Origin: Chara braunii
Taxonomy: Eukaryota > Streptophyta > Charophyceae > Charales > Characeae
NCBI GenBank assembly: GCA_003427395.1
Contig: BFEA01000744.1
Coordinates: forward strand, 318,943-367,286
Length of the DNA: 48,344 nt
Direction: 5' to 3'
The position numbers and the translations under genes are program-made. Below, in pieces: positions 19,988 through 31,718 of the stretch. The notes beneath the pieces are model-generated. The model worked only from the letters and a program-made list of their open reading frames with translations. It made no database searches and had not been told where the DNA came from. Position 1 is the stretch's first letter. Every line of letters starts with the position of its first letter.

Positions 19988-20325
19988 AAACTTGAAATTT
20001 GGTAAAACATTTCGACGTGACTCTGAAGCAAACGTTATTCATTTTATTTTTTTCGCATAACATAACTTTTTTTTTTTTTTTTTAACTGCANNNNNNNNNN
20101 NNNNNNNNNNNNNNNNNNNNNNNNNNNNNNNNNNNNNNNNNNNNNNNNNNNNNNNNNNNNNNNNNNNNNNNNNNNNNNNNNNNNNNNNNNNNNNNNNNNN
20201 NNNNNNNNNNNNNNNNNNNNNNNNNNNNNNNNNNNNNNNNNNNNNNCCCGAAGGCCCGACTTGTAGACAAGTTTTTTTTTTTTTTTTTTTTTTTTCAAGG
20301 ACTCGGGCCGGTACCCTTACAGTGG
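19988..20325. mobile_element. Fragment of (TA)n-flanked element, crossing a gap
   Basis: 19988-20085 (AATTTGGTAAAACATTTCG, CAAACGTTATTCATTTTATT, GCATAACATAAC, T-tract) matches the right-hand half of copies B, D and E. After the gap, CCCGAAGGCCCG, another T-tract and GGTACCCTTACAG resemble the right end. It cuts off the third unit of the tandem array. Confidence 0.6.
20091..20246. other. Assembly gap (156 N)
   Basis: Run of undetermined bases between two T-tracts. Confidence 1.
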
Positions 20326-22347
20326 AACAACACCAAGAGATCTATCTCATGCTTGCTAGTTAAAGTGGACAAATAGAGTATGAACAATTTCGCTCATTCA
20401 GACTGAGCAGTACGAGAGCTTGAAGGTTTGGGGCATGGGGAGTCCATGCTAAGTTCAATATGGTTGTACTGTGATAATAATCATCAGACTATAATGTTTA
20501 TTTTTCAAGTCTAAGGAGGGCAGTAGTTAAATTCCTATGGAAAACGGTTGGAAAGCAGGACACTTGTTTTATATCAAAAGTGGTTTGGGACCTATATGCT
20601 TTTCCAAGGATTATTGAAAACTTGGACTGCTTAGTTTCTCAAAGCATAATATAATATTATTAGCTAATTGGTTTATCAATTTTGTTCTCACAAATTTGAG
20701 TATCACCACATTCTACTGGCTGAGGGAGTTTCAGCGGGAAAATGAAACTTACCCATACTGTTTGATGCTTTATTATGTTGGATGTTGGACTATTTTTTAA
20801 GTAGAAACCTCAAATTAAGGTTATGGCAATGTTCGCATGAAATAAGATAAAACTATAATCGGACTCTATACAACTTTTTACGTAGGAGTAAGTAAGGAGT
20901 CAGTCATTGTTTGATAACCCTTCCATCACATACACAACAAGCCGAGTTTTCTTAGCTGATATTGTAGCAAGGTCCTTTGGTCGGTCTAGGTAGTATGAGA
21001 TTCTTTACCCTTCACCATCACATTATGAGGGAGTGAACAACACCACTAATATAAACAAAAAATAGTAAAACATGGGCTCTCTAGCAGACTTATCCAAAAT
21101 AAAAAGAACTTATTATATCAATACCAAAGAGTGAAAGAACTTTAGTTGACCCTTGAAGGCATAGACTCACTTTTGCCACCAGACGTTTGGTTTATCTCAC
21201 TGTTGTGAAGTACATATATATATTATAAACGTATCAATTGAGACTGGACTATGTATATTGTTTTTCGGGTCTAATATTATATTGTAAAACTTGCCTTCCA
21301 TATTATTAATCAGAGAAAAACAACCCTTGGAACTAAACAGGCAAGTCTCTTTGATTAGGATTAAAAAGACTTGTGACAAAGAGGGAATGTGGAGTTGCTT
21401 ACTTTGGACTCAAGATACCCTCATATGACAACTACAACTAAAACCAACAATAAAGATGACAAAGTGACTCGAAAACTACGATTTACATTCAAATCTTAAA
21501 CCACTTCTCGACTACTTGTCATCCTGAACTCTAGATGGTTACCTCTACTATTGTTATGGAAACTCGACCATTGACTCACATTTATATAGTAAAATCAAAC
21601 ATTATTGTGAAATTTATAGTCAACGGTTTGAGTAAGTTTTTTTGTGTTACCTGTGTATAAATCTGATAACTTATCATGATTGTTTTCACTATTTTCATCC
21701 TCATTGGTGGTTTGGCTGACCAATAAGCAACTTCACTGCATGAAAATATGATTGTTTAAATCTACGACACACCTTTGGCTGTATTGCCCTTTGTTAACAA
21801 AATTGAAACTTGTGGCCACTAGGTTGTGGCAAAAACCTAGTCTGGCATGATTTGTAAATTTTATCCATGGGTCTGACGAAGGGGATGACAAATGTGAAAG
21901 GTTGTGGATGTATTTGCCCAAACAAGCTCGATGTCTGTGTATTAAAAATTATCTAAGGAAATAAACAATATGTGTATTTCAAAAGTAAATTCCTCTTAGA
22001 CCTGACAATGAAATTAAATATTAAATACGACATAAAGTTGTCAATCTTGAAAAACTAGAGAAGAAAGGTATCGTGAACTTAAAACAAATTGTAGGACTAG
22101 GGTTGTTCAAAAATATTCGGGACTTATAAAGTTAGTAAGTTCAAGTGAACAATGCAAGGCTTGAAATCACAAATTTAACCGGTTATCTAAACCAGGTATC
22201 TCCAAACCTTTTTCTTTGGTGGTGGAGCATACGCACAAATCGATTTTGTTTTTTATTTATCTTGGTGTAGCATTTCCATCTGGTAGACCAAGTCCCGAAG
22301 GACATGACGCATTAACGGTTACATCGAAACAAAACAGTTAGGAAAGG
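20326..22347. other. AT-rich, nothing identified
   Basis: No frame over about 62 codons, no motif, no RNA gene and no clear repeat on either strand. Confidence 0.4.
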
Positions 22348-22361
22348 TACTGGTGGTTTAA
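22348..22361. repeat. Single end of the TTAAACCACCAGTAC family
   Basis: GTACTGGTGGTTTAA occurs alone after AGGAAAG. No partner end is visible within 500 bp, so this is a truncated copy. Confidence 0.55.
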
Positions 22362-22984
22362 AGTGTGGCCAAATATTTGGGTGTTGGGTATGACTTTGCA
22401 ATCGAAAAGCAAATAGGTTGGAGAAGAAGGAATATTGTATTAGGGTGGCGTACCTAACGAGTTAGGAATCGTTTAATTTGAGTTAGTTTCGGTAAGAGTT
22501 GAGCTGGACTATGGAAAGTTTATAAGAGAAAAGTTATATTTAGCATATCAGTTTGTTATCTTATGTTGTATTTGAACCTCACTCAAGTAAAGTATTTCCG
22601 AAGAGACTTTGGACCCCAACCCTAATATTTATGATGAATTGAAATGTGTTGGATAAAACCCAACATGTTTCCCAACTACACGGTCACACACGCGCTATTT
22701 ATTTTGGGGTTTTGGGTTACAAATTTTAATTTGTTATCGCCTCTAACCACACACAAAAAAACAAATGCTCTCCACCAGTTATTTTTTTCTTTGGTGTGCA
22801 ACACAAATTCGTGTAAGAAAATAGAAGCTTAAAAGTACTCATGAATAAAACCATCATCATTAAACTGTTCTCACCTACTGAAAAAAAACGGCATTGGCGT
22901 TGACACAATTTTTTTTTTTAAAACATCAGTGAGAGACTTGTTATCAAGGGTGTTATAATCATCACCTAATAGTAGGCCCCCCTT
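22362..22984. other. No gene identified
   Basis: AT-rich. The stretch at 22490-22600 (TATAAGAGAAAAGTTATATT followed by an ACCTCACTCAAGTAAAG-like segment) has the look of a retroelement leader or LTR, but I see no paired copy. Confidence 0.25.
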
Positions 22985-23050
22985 TGTAAATGACTCCAAT
23001 CTATCGATGGGGAACTACGTCTGTTGGAAACCTGGTCTCGTGTCCATAAC
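22985..23050 (-). mobile_element. Divergent retroposon fragment (CACCAATAGA family)
   Basis: The plus strand reads GACTCCAATCTATCGATGGG, then GAACTACGTCTGTTGGAAACCTGGTCTCGTG in pieces, which aligns to the signature at 8.1 and 31.8 kb with about one change in five. Confidence 0.5.
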
Positions 23051-26000
23051 AAAATTGATTGTTGTCGTTCAAGGGGATTAACTGTGTGCATAACCAAGGA
23101 TCAAGCCACCGTCAATTACCTAACTTCATCATTGTGTCAATAAAGCAAGCTCACACAAAACACCCCTGTATCATAGTGGATTTCACTAATTCTACTTTCT
23201 CCCAATCAACCTCTGTTCCTAGTAATCAGCCTATTACATACATTCCCCAAACCCCTTTAAACCTAAGAAAGCTCCCTAGAGGAAAATTCATGAACAATGC
23301 AATATAGTTCCCTCACAACTTACTCTCCTCACCCCAACCCACTTCTTGGATTTAACAGAAGTTATAACCAGTCAGATGCATTAGTCTATGCCATCCCGAA
23401 ATCCTCTGTTGGTTATTTAGCTATTAGATTCTACTGATGGGGGGAAGACACCATTACAGCAACAAGACGCTTCCCTCTTGTAGTAAATTGTATAAAGTTG
23501 TATAAATCATAAGGCAATCAAATGTAAACAATAGTTAAATGGACACATCAAACAATTATCTTCCCTTGTTTTGGCGGCTCACACTAAGAAGGAGGTAACA
23601 CCGTAGCATCCATCGATCTGTCCTAAATGTCAGTTGTACCTAATTATATTATCAATCAGTCTCCCTCTCCTGACGTAGAGATACAATCGTTACTCAATCC
23701 ATTTTCAAGGGTGGTTATTGGAAGATAAACACCGTAGAGTGCATTGGACCTCCCCACATAACCATTGTACTTTGATTGATTTTATCTGAGGAAAGCAAAA
23801 TTGTCCATGTCCACACGATTAACCCTGTTATCATTTTGAGGTGAACACAAATCTTGATAATAATCATAGGATTTTCAATAAAGCTTTCGAGAAAATATAT
23901 TTTTGTAGTACTCATTTAACCCTGGGTTACATGATATCATTTTCAATTATTCATTTTAGTCAAATTAAGGCCCAACTCGGAGGAAAAGATATCATCGTAA
24001 TGTCTACTTAACCTTCTCTGCTAGCAGTTGTCTAATGTAATTCCAAAATCATCGGGAAGATATCGCCTCGTGGTATTCATTTAATCCTCCCCAATGAACG
24101 ATATATATTATTTTTTAATTATTATTTGATCTTTATTATGAAATTGCAAATAAACATAATCTGACTCACTGATTATTGACGTGTGACCTACTTACCTGTC
24201 CATCAGTGGGGGGAAAAAAATATCGAGACTATCACTATTCCTCATTTCTTTATATAAAATACTGTGAGATTTGTGCCTGCTTGAACTAAATATTTGTCGT
24301 GTACTCAATTTCTTTCAGACAAAGTACCCTATTGTGCGAACAACAGTTGACTGTGTGGGCATGAATTTTATCAGCCCACTTTGATTTTTTCCCTCTTGCT
24401 CCACAAAATCCTTCACCACCACGGTTGCAGTTCCCTCTTTCTAAATTCTTCCCTATGTCCCACCGCCACCTCTCCACCTCCACTTTTATATATAGGACAA
24501 TATTACCCCGATAATGTATTCTCTCATCTCGCTCAAGAACCTTTACTAACAGGGAGGTGGATTTCAACACCTTCCCCTGTCGATTGGTAATACGGAAGAG
24601 GACAATCTTAGAAAGCAAAAAAAATCACCTTGCGGACTATTCGCTATTGTCATGCAAATATACTTACTAGCTAAGAAGAGGATTCAACACGTTCCCCGAT
24701 TGATCGGTAACATGGATGAGGGTGACCTTTCCAATATGGCACTGCCAACCACATACTCAACTTTTTTGTCGTGATAAATGCCCATTTTCTTGCACCTTAT
24801 CTCCTAACCGATGTAGAAGAGTAGTTGTTAGTTTTTTCAATGTTTGGACTCTGTCCCTTTTGAGTCTCATCTACATTTTTTTTTATTAGGGCCCTACCCC
24901 TTATGAGACCCGCTCCCATCCTTCCTCTCGTCAATCCTCCTCTCAACACACCCCCACTTACCCAACCTTACCTCAGTGTCCACCACTGACGACCATCACC
25001 TTTCTACCATCATGTTGAGGTGACGTGACTTGACGACCTTTGTAGGCACTAGAGTTGAACATGAACCTCACTCAACCCTGGTTGGACCAAGGTCGAATGA
25101 GCCCTGTCATACATGTACTTCAGGCGCTAGGCATAAACATTTTTTTTCTACTGGTTTCATGGGTACACTCCTAGTTGTCCCTCAAACTTGTCTGGTCTCT
25201 CTTGTGTATGGATATAGTCGTGCACACCCTGGATATCACAAGCAGTGTCGAATGCCCCCCCTAACTAAGGTCTAACATATGATACCCCAAGAGCAACCCA
25301 ACTTTATCCACCTACTAGCACAACTGCTATCGATTATTCTGGTTTATTTTAATTACGCCTTAGAGGTTGTACTAGCTCATCGTCCACCCTCTATCTTAAA
25401 CGTCCACTATACCCCTCGCCAAGAACTTTCTAGTGGTACTATTTTTATTCGGAATCTGAAGTTACCGTAGCCTCTGTTATTAGTAGGTTCACGACCACCA
25501 TCCATCCCCTTACCTCTGTCATCAACTTTTCTGTTATAGCGGTATCTTGTCATCACCAGAGTGGCAAGTTGGCAACTGGTCTCAGTCATCGGTAGGTCAC
25601 GGTACTAAGCCATGATCCCATCCTCGCGTCCATCATCACCCAAACCTACTACGACCTATTGGTTGATATGTGAAGCAAACAATCCGACTATTGTTTAACA
25701 CCAGGATAGCCCTTATGAGACACCCTTGCCTAATCCCCCTATCCCATGTTGCAAGCCCCTACGGGACCCGCCTTCCTAACCCCTCTATCCCATGTTGCAA
25801 GCTCCCAAAGGGGTGGTTATCTCAACCCCCAAGAACGTTCGTACAAACAGGACCTCCCGCACTATCCCATTTGTGGGCCCTAGACCCTCCAAGCAAAGCC
25901 CTAAGGTAACCAAGTACGTGATCAAGCTCTCCACTACATCCCTACCTGCATCACAACTACCTTCATACTATGATGCACTAGTCCCTTGAGACTTGAACTT

Positions 26001-26872
26001 TGATCCACTTACAAACATTCGTTGCAACATCATAACTCTAACCCATTGAGCTACCACGTCTTGTCCCAATACTGTCTGCATCTTGAGCCGTCTACCGAAC
26101 TCTCGTCTTGTAACCTTGCTTCCCCAAGCGACTGTCGCCGTGATAGGAAATAGGGCCAGTGTCTAGGCTGCTCTTGTCACCCACTCATTATTGAGAGTTG
26201 TTACGTCGTTGACCAACTTAGGGGCGTTATTCTAAAGGAAAGCATAAAATAAACTTTCGGTTCGTTTCGTGTGCCTGTTTCCCATTAAAAAGTCTCCAAT
26301 TTCCAGCAACGAGATCTCACATCCGTGAAGTTTCCTGAGTTTCCAGGATAACATACTTGCCATTTGAGAAAAGTGCGTACCCTAGTGGCAGCCAAGACAA
26401 TTTAGCGTGCGATTGTGGGCATCATGGGTTTCCAAGGTTTCCAAAACTTCCTGCCCGCCTCCCCAGTGCCCAAGAGTTGCCCACCAATTTCAAGAGACAA
26501 CCAATCACATTCTATGAAGAGCATATGGAAATAGACATATTTTTGTTTTTTTGCATTTTTTTTCCATGCGAATGACGCTTCTCTATAGGGTCCATAAAAT
26601 CTTTCCAACCACATTTCCTTTCCTTTCCGCTTTCCTGTGGACTCTCACCCTTATTGTCATCAATATCGAAACCATGGGGGATCTTTAGGCCAATCTTTTG
26701 GGCCATGCGCCGTTGAATACTCGAAATGTTTTCCTCATCTAACTGCCAACTTATGGAGAACACCCAAGCAAGTTGTTGTACGTAAATAGAGGCGTCCATT
26801 CCGAGTCCGCTTTGTAAACACAGACAGACGTAAGTTAACCTAAACTCCCCCATCACAGTGTCACAAAGTAAG
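23051..26872. other. Long stretch without identifiable genes
   Basis: Frames are short and motif-free. The segment 25700-25805 contains an imperfect 57-bp direct duplication around CTATCCCATGTTGCAAGC (two copies). Otherwise I see nothing reliable on either strand. Confidence 0.35.
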
Positions 26873-26973
26873 CCAAAAGGCTGGAAGCACCAGCCAAAAG
26901 AAACCACAAAAGGCTGGAAGCACCAGCCACAAGAAACCACAAAAGGCTGGCAGCACCAGCCAAACGAAAACAC
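26873..26973. repeat. 33-bp minisatellite, three units, each a hairpin
   Basis: Three copies of a 33-bp unit starting near 26873, 26906 and 26939. Each has GGCTGG, a 5-nt spacer (AAGCA or CAGCA) and CCAGCC, a perfect 6-bp stem, and is joined to the next by an AAAAGAAACCACAA-like linker. Confidence 0.9.
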
Positions 26974-27158
26974 AAACGCCCTTCCTTCGGCCCCCAGTTG
27001 GACACCTCGGCACAAAGAGACTCGGAGGTTTTAAAAAAAAGCTAGGAAGTAAGTAGGGTAGATGGGAGACAGCCTTGTGCTGGGGGTCTTGGGCCACGTT
27101 CCTACCACTGGGCGTTAGCAGGTAAGCCAAGCTGGATGATGCTTCCAGTAACTATTAA

Positions 27159-27404
27159 GGGGCTAGGTCCCACTTGCACAAATTAAGCGATATTGACCGT
27201 AGATAGCAAATATCAACGGCCAGAATCTCTTAAACCACCAGTACTTGGGCACTGCGCGCCGTGCCGGCCGCCCAAATCTCGAAGCAGCGCGGGCTGTCGA
27301 TTCTATTTATCGACGGCCCGCCGGCCGCAGAAATGGTGTAGCGTTAACGCTAAGGCGTCGCCCAAGTACTGGTGGTTTAATTCGTGCAAGTGGGACCTAG
27401 CCCC
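27159..27404. mobile_element. Compound inverted-repeat element: one type nested in another
   Basis: The outer inverted repeats GGGGCTAGGTCCCACTTGC (27159 on) and GCAAGTGGGACCTAGCCCC (ending 27404) extend to about 28 bp. An inner pair, TTAAACCACCAGTACTTGGG (27230) and CCCAAGTACTGGTGGTTTAA (ending 27380), gives a perfect inverted repeat of about 21 bp around 109 bp of GC-rich sequence with a TCGAT...ATCGA hairpin. The right outer repeat adjoins the inner element directly, while the left outer repeat is followed by GACCGTAGATAGCAAATATC, also seen reversed at 29.7 kb. The inner element probably inserted into the outer one. Confidence 0.83.
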
Positions 27405-28163
27405 GGGGATGAATGTGGGGTCCCCGGCCTCAAATTTGATCAATTCAAGGGAATGTGAACTCTGGAAGGGGGGGGGAAAGCTGGGAAAAAAAGAAAAGAG
27501 GCACCATCCACCCAGTCCTCGAGGGGACAACGGGATTGATGAGAATGTGACTTTTCCGAGTGAATCTGGGCTTCATTTCGGTCACATGCATGAGAATTGT
27601 CGATCCCCTTGTCAGCTTGCCTCGGTCTATCTTATCATATCAATCCCTGCGCCCATCATAATGCGTGCGGACTCACACGACAACTTTTTGGGCTGCATTT
27701 GAGTCCCATAACCGCCAGATTCATCCAGGCAAGTCCTCGTGGGAACCTGAAGCATGCAAGCAGCAGGACGAGCGGATGCTCTCACAGAAGGATTTCCGAA
27801 ACAAACAGAAAAACATTTGGAGTCTTGGACATAATTTCAGGGCATACACACACTAGAGGTTTTTCGATGGGGTTCTGGACGTCATTCCTATGAAGATACA
27901 TCCAGAACATGCCGTGATTGTGGACACAGAGATTCGGGAGAAAGTCCCAGTTTGAGTATGCTCAGTCCCAAAAGCCCTCGTGGGTGTCTGCCGAGTAGCC
28001 ACATTGCGCAACCGCATTACCGTGGATATACATATCGAGGGCTAGAATCTCTCCTATAAAAAAAAAAAAAAGAATAAAAAAAAAAGAAAAAGAAAAGAAT
28101 CCCTCCTCTAAGGACCAAATAACGAGGAAAAGAGAGAGAACTTCTTGTTGCGAGTATGCTCTC

Positions 28164-28165
<2 letters not shown>
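27405..28165. other. No gene identified
   Basis: Motif-free short frames. An A-rich tract at 28059-28100 is the only simple sequence. Confidence 0.4.

Positions 28166-28215
<50 letters not shown>
28166..28215. repeat. (GA)n microsatellite
   Basis: About 24 uninterrupted GA units. Confidence 0.97.
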
Positions 28216-28218
<3 letters not shown>

Positions 28219-28246
28219 CGAAGGCCAGCTGGACCTGTCGGCGTCC

Positions 28247-28334
28247 GAAACACCGTCCATGCCAAGGAAAAAAAAGAAAGAAGAAAAAAACAAAAGAAAA
28301 AACAAAAAAGAAAGAAGAAACACCGTCCATGCCA
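28247..28334. repeat. 18-bp direct repeat flanking an A-rich tract
   Basis: GAAACACCGTCCATGCCA occurs at 28247-28264 and again at 28317-28334 with only A-rich sequence (AAGGAAAAAAAAGAAAG type) between. This looks like a target-site duplication around little more than a poly(A) tail. Confidence 0.75.
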
Positions 28335-28439
28335 GAGGCTGTCAGGATATACCAAGCCAAAATCTGACCGTTGGTGTCTGTCCGTCTGGTTGAACCTAGG
28401 CCGACAGAATCACACAGCGCTGCTCCGACTCTGATGTCG

Positions 28440-29165
28440 CGTATGAGATGCAGCGCGCCGAGCCTTTTTTTTTTTTTTTTTTTTTTTTCGCCACGCCATT
28501 CTGAGCCGGTCCTCCTCCTCCTTTCCTCTGCTCCTTTTCTCTCCTCCTGTCCTCCTCCTCGTTCCTCTTACAGGCGGGAACGCCGCAAAGGCAAGGGTAC
28601 CGTTCGCAGAGGCAGGTGGTGGGTGGCCAAGCAGCTGCTTTTGTTCGTTTGAGGCAGCTGCACCTGCATCTCCTTAGCTCGAGCTGTGTAGGTGGTTAGG
28701 GCTAGAAATGAATATAGGCCTTGGGGAAATGAAAGAAAGAGACGAAAGAATAGGCCTTCGCGTGCAGAGAAACGACGACGGTCTGACACTGACATCTGCG
28801 ATAAGAAGAAGGATTTTTGCTCGACATCATCATGTTTGCCGCACTCAGCGTCTTTTCCCGCCGGCTGCTCAGTTGGTCCCCGCCTTTTTCTCCCCTTTTC
28901 CTTGACATTGTCGTTCCCCTTCCCCTTCTTGCTGCGATTATTCCGCACGCTCCGCTTTCCGCTCGCACTGTCGTACAAGCCCCTCTCATCCCCCTCTCCC
29001 CCGCCCTCGCTACAGTTTTCTATTTTTTTCCCCCCCTCGCTCTAAGTTTTCGCACCCCCTCGCATTCATTTGCAACAATTCAATTTTCTCTTTACTCCGC
29101 CGCCATCTTTTTTTTTTTTTTTTTTTTCTTTTCCCCTCCGCCGCCATCTTATGACGAGTTAGGAA
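28440..29165. other. Pyrimidine-rich region, no gene
   Basis: T-run at 28464-28488, then CT-rich sequence to 29150. CTCCGCCGCCATCTT occurs at about 29096-29110 and 29138-29152 on the two sides of a T-tract, a second example of a direct repeat around a homopolymer. The overlapping frames on both strands are composition effects. Confidence 0.4.
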
Positions 29166-29677
29166 AATAGTCAAAATTCTTTAAAAAACGAAAAACAAAA
29201 GTCAATTCCCGCGTCCACCCTGCAGGTCCTCGCGGGAAAAGAACCCAATAAATAAATGGGAAGTACCCAAAGGGTCTCGCTCTACACAGCACTCTTTACG
29301 TATCTGGCGCTCATAATCGTCGCGATACAGTCAGAAATGTTGGATTGGTTCTGACGCACCTGGTCAAAGAAGTGTCGAAATGCATGCAGAAAGTTGAGTA
29401 AGTGGAGCGAGGCCCCAAGAAGATGGGAGCCGTCAATCCTTCCCTTGAGGGGAGTAATCAATAGGCCTCGCCGCACTACTCACTACTGTGGAAATTGCCG
29501 AGAACATCTTCCTCTATAACCTGGGTAGATACACGCGCCATACCTTGTTCGTTTTTCGCGCCCAGTGCCCAAGCAACAACAAAGCAGGAGCAAAAAGGGG
29601 CGTGACTGCCTCAGCCTTCAACTATCAGGCTGAGCCTGTCCCTGGGCAAGATCCCACTCAAGCAAATTAGGAGATTT
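29166..29677. other. No gene identified
   Basis: Short motif-free frames on both strands. Confidence 0.35.
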
Positions 29678-29738
29678 GGGCCGTTGATCCTTGCTATCTA
29701 CGGTCAGTATCTCTCAATTCGTGCAAGTGGGACCTAGC
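29678..29738. mobile_element. Single end of the GGTCCCACTTGC element type
   Basis: Reversed match to 27160-27220: GGGCCGTTGATCC, TTGCTATCTACGGTCAGTAT, then AATTCGTGCAAGTGGGACC and TAGC. The other half is not seen. Confidence 0.65.
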
Positions 29739-29895
29739 GCCCGTACGTCCCAAGTGCTATATACTGAGTCCGAAGGACAGGATACACAACGTGATCGTAC
29801 GCACGCTGGTCCCAGGGTGCACAGAAAAAGCTACCAAACGTCAAGTCCCCAGTAAAAAAAAAAAAAAAGAGAAAAAGATCATCAATAGTCACCAC

Positions 29896-30401
29896 TCGGG
29901 GCCAAGTCCCACTTACCCGAATTCTCTACTTCCGACCGTACATTCGGAAGATCAATGGCCAGCACACAGGTCCCCCCGCCACCGAAAACCCCAGTCCCTG
30001 TGAGTTAGGGCAGGGTTGTACGGAGGGGCGGTGACCGTACGGAGGCGCCGGGTTGTACGGAGGCCGACGGGTCCAATCCCGCCATTTTGCAAGCGGCAAC
30101 TTTGCCGATTTTTTGTGCTCAGAAGAAGTCATGAAAATATCTGAAAATTTGAGGGTCCGTAGATTAGGCCGTGATCTTTCAGGGAAAAATATCAGAAAAA
30201 AAAATAAAAATCATTTTGACGGTGAAATATTCGCCGTGCCGATTCGGTTTATTTCCATTTTTTGTCGCAAATTTCGTACGGAGGCCCGCCCGGTTTTCCA
30301 CGCTGTACGACCGGTACCCGTTGTGAAACGGCGCTACCGGTACCCCGAGGTTTTTGACGTCAGGGGGACCTGAATCAGAGTAAGTGGGACTTGGCCCCCG
30401 A
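29896..30401. mobile_element. ~506-bp inverted-repeat element (GGCCAAGTCCCACTTAC ends)
   Basis: The left end CTCGGGGCCAAGTCCCACTT and the right end AAGTGGGACTTGGCCCCCGA are near-perfect inverted copies, extending inward as ACCCGAATTC and GAATCAGAGT. Inside are several GTACGGAGG motifs. The ends are relatives of the GGTCCCACTTGC ends at 27.2 and 29.7 kb. No transposase is encoded. Confidence 0.8.
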
Positions 30402-30750
30402 GGGCAAGAAGACCAATGACTACTCAACAATTACGAGTGACTATCCAGAGCTACTCTTTTAGACACAAGGTTCCAGGTACTCAAAAGCCTAGGAAATCTG
30501 CAGGGCTAGAAATGCCCAGGCGTTTAGAGGGGAAAAGCTGAATTCTCAGCAGTCACAACAGCAAATTCGCAAGAACATTAGACTCATGATCTTGGCAGAT
30601 TGGAAGGTTAGTTCTGATGGAGAGACGCCAGGATAGAGGTCGACACTGGTTCCTGAAGACTTGGGTCCGAGACAACCAGATGGCAGCGGTTCCGAAGGAA
30701 GGAAAGCTTGCAATAGCCAGATGGTTGAAGCCCCCTTGAACTCAATCAGG
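30402..30750. other. No gene identified
   Basis: Only short frames without motifs. Confidence 0.35.
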
Positions 30751-30913
30751 TTAAACGACCAGTACTTAGCCCAGCTATCCGCCGCGGAAAAAAAAAAAGT
30801 AGAAACGTTTCTAGCCGGATGAATTTGGGCGCTTCTGTAGTCGCCCGTCCTACAATCGTGGCGTGTTACTGAGCACGAATCGAAGAAGTACTGGTGGTTT
30901 AAACCACTAGTAC
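30751..30913. mobile_element. TTAAACCACCAGTAC-family element with an extra adjoining end
   Basis: The left end TTAAACGACCAGTACTTAGC is followed by CCAGCTATCCGCCGCGG, as in the 5.7-kb copy. The right end is GTACTGGTGGTTTAA (ending 30902). The right end overlaps the start of a further left end, TTTAAACCACTAGTAC (30898-30913), so two elements lie back to back. Confidence 0.77.
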
Positions 30914-31384
30914 ATGGCCCCAGCCTTGCTGTCCGAAACTCGTCGCCAGAAGAAAAAGAGGCTGAAATGTCAAACACTGGGCCTGCCGTTGATAAATTGG
31001 ATCGGCAGTCGCGTTTTCATTTCGGCCTTCCAGAATTTGAGTGTCAGGCCCGCGGCCCAGGCACTCATTACCTAAGTGCGGGTTCCAACCTCGACATGGG
31101 TAATTTTTGAATAACTTAAAAAAATAAAAGACAATCTGTGTTTTTTTACTCCACGGCCGCACACGTAACTCGACTACCCTTCTTTTTTGTCGTCTAGGCT
31201 CTAAATAGCGTGGCTGTTAGGTTCATAGTTAGCATTCCGACGGTCGTGCGTCCCACAATCAAACCGAACGCAGAAAACGGTCGGTCATATCGTGAATCCG
31301 CACCGTTGCTTTTGAATGCCGCAGGCATCTGAACTCAAGTAAAATGTCATGAAATCTCGGTTTGGAGAAGGAACCAGAAGATTG
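30914..31384. other. No gene identified
   Basis: Nothing recognisable on either strand. Confidence 0.35.
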
Positions 31385-31440
31385 AGCCTCCCCAGGAGTG
31401 CTAGTGGTGCCTGCTCTTATCAACACTCCTAGCACTACCT
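31385..31440 (+). repeat. Plus-strand copy of the LINE 3' hairpin
   Basis: CTCCCCAGGAGTGCTAGTGG, then TGCCTGCTCTTATCAACAC, is the inverted equivalent of 31757-31803 with a few changes. It keeps an AGTGCTAG/CTAGCACT stem. With the copy at 31.76 kb it forms an inverted repeat about 320 bp apart. Confidence 0.7.
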
Positions 31441-31718
31441 TGGTTGTCTTCTCTGTAAGGCGGGCGGGGGGGGAGGAAGCAGGAGCATACAACTCCTGGT
31501 TTTGGGGATCCAACCATTGCCATCTCATTTGTCTTTGTCACATTTTCTTGAGCGGGGCGGATAGGGTCAATATCAAGCCCTCAAGAAGTCCTTAGCCAAA
31601 GGTGAGAATGATCTTTTTAATTCTTGCCTCATCCATCGGTTGCGCCCCCGTCACGTAAAATCTCATCAATTGTCTTTGTTGCGTTTATAGCATCCAAAAG
31701 TGTCAGCGAGGGACCCTC

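Noticed and set aside
26512-27015. 167-codon minus-strand frame with Trp-Cys-Phe repeats
   Set aside because: Its repeats come from the 33-bp minisatellite and the rest shows no domain.
28568-29170. Several overlapping frames on both strands of the pyrimidine-rich region
   Set aside because: Openness on both strands reflects low-complexity composition; no conserved motif.
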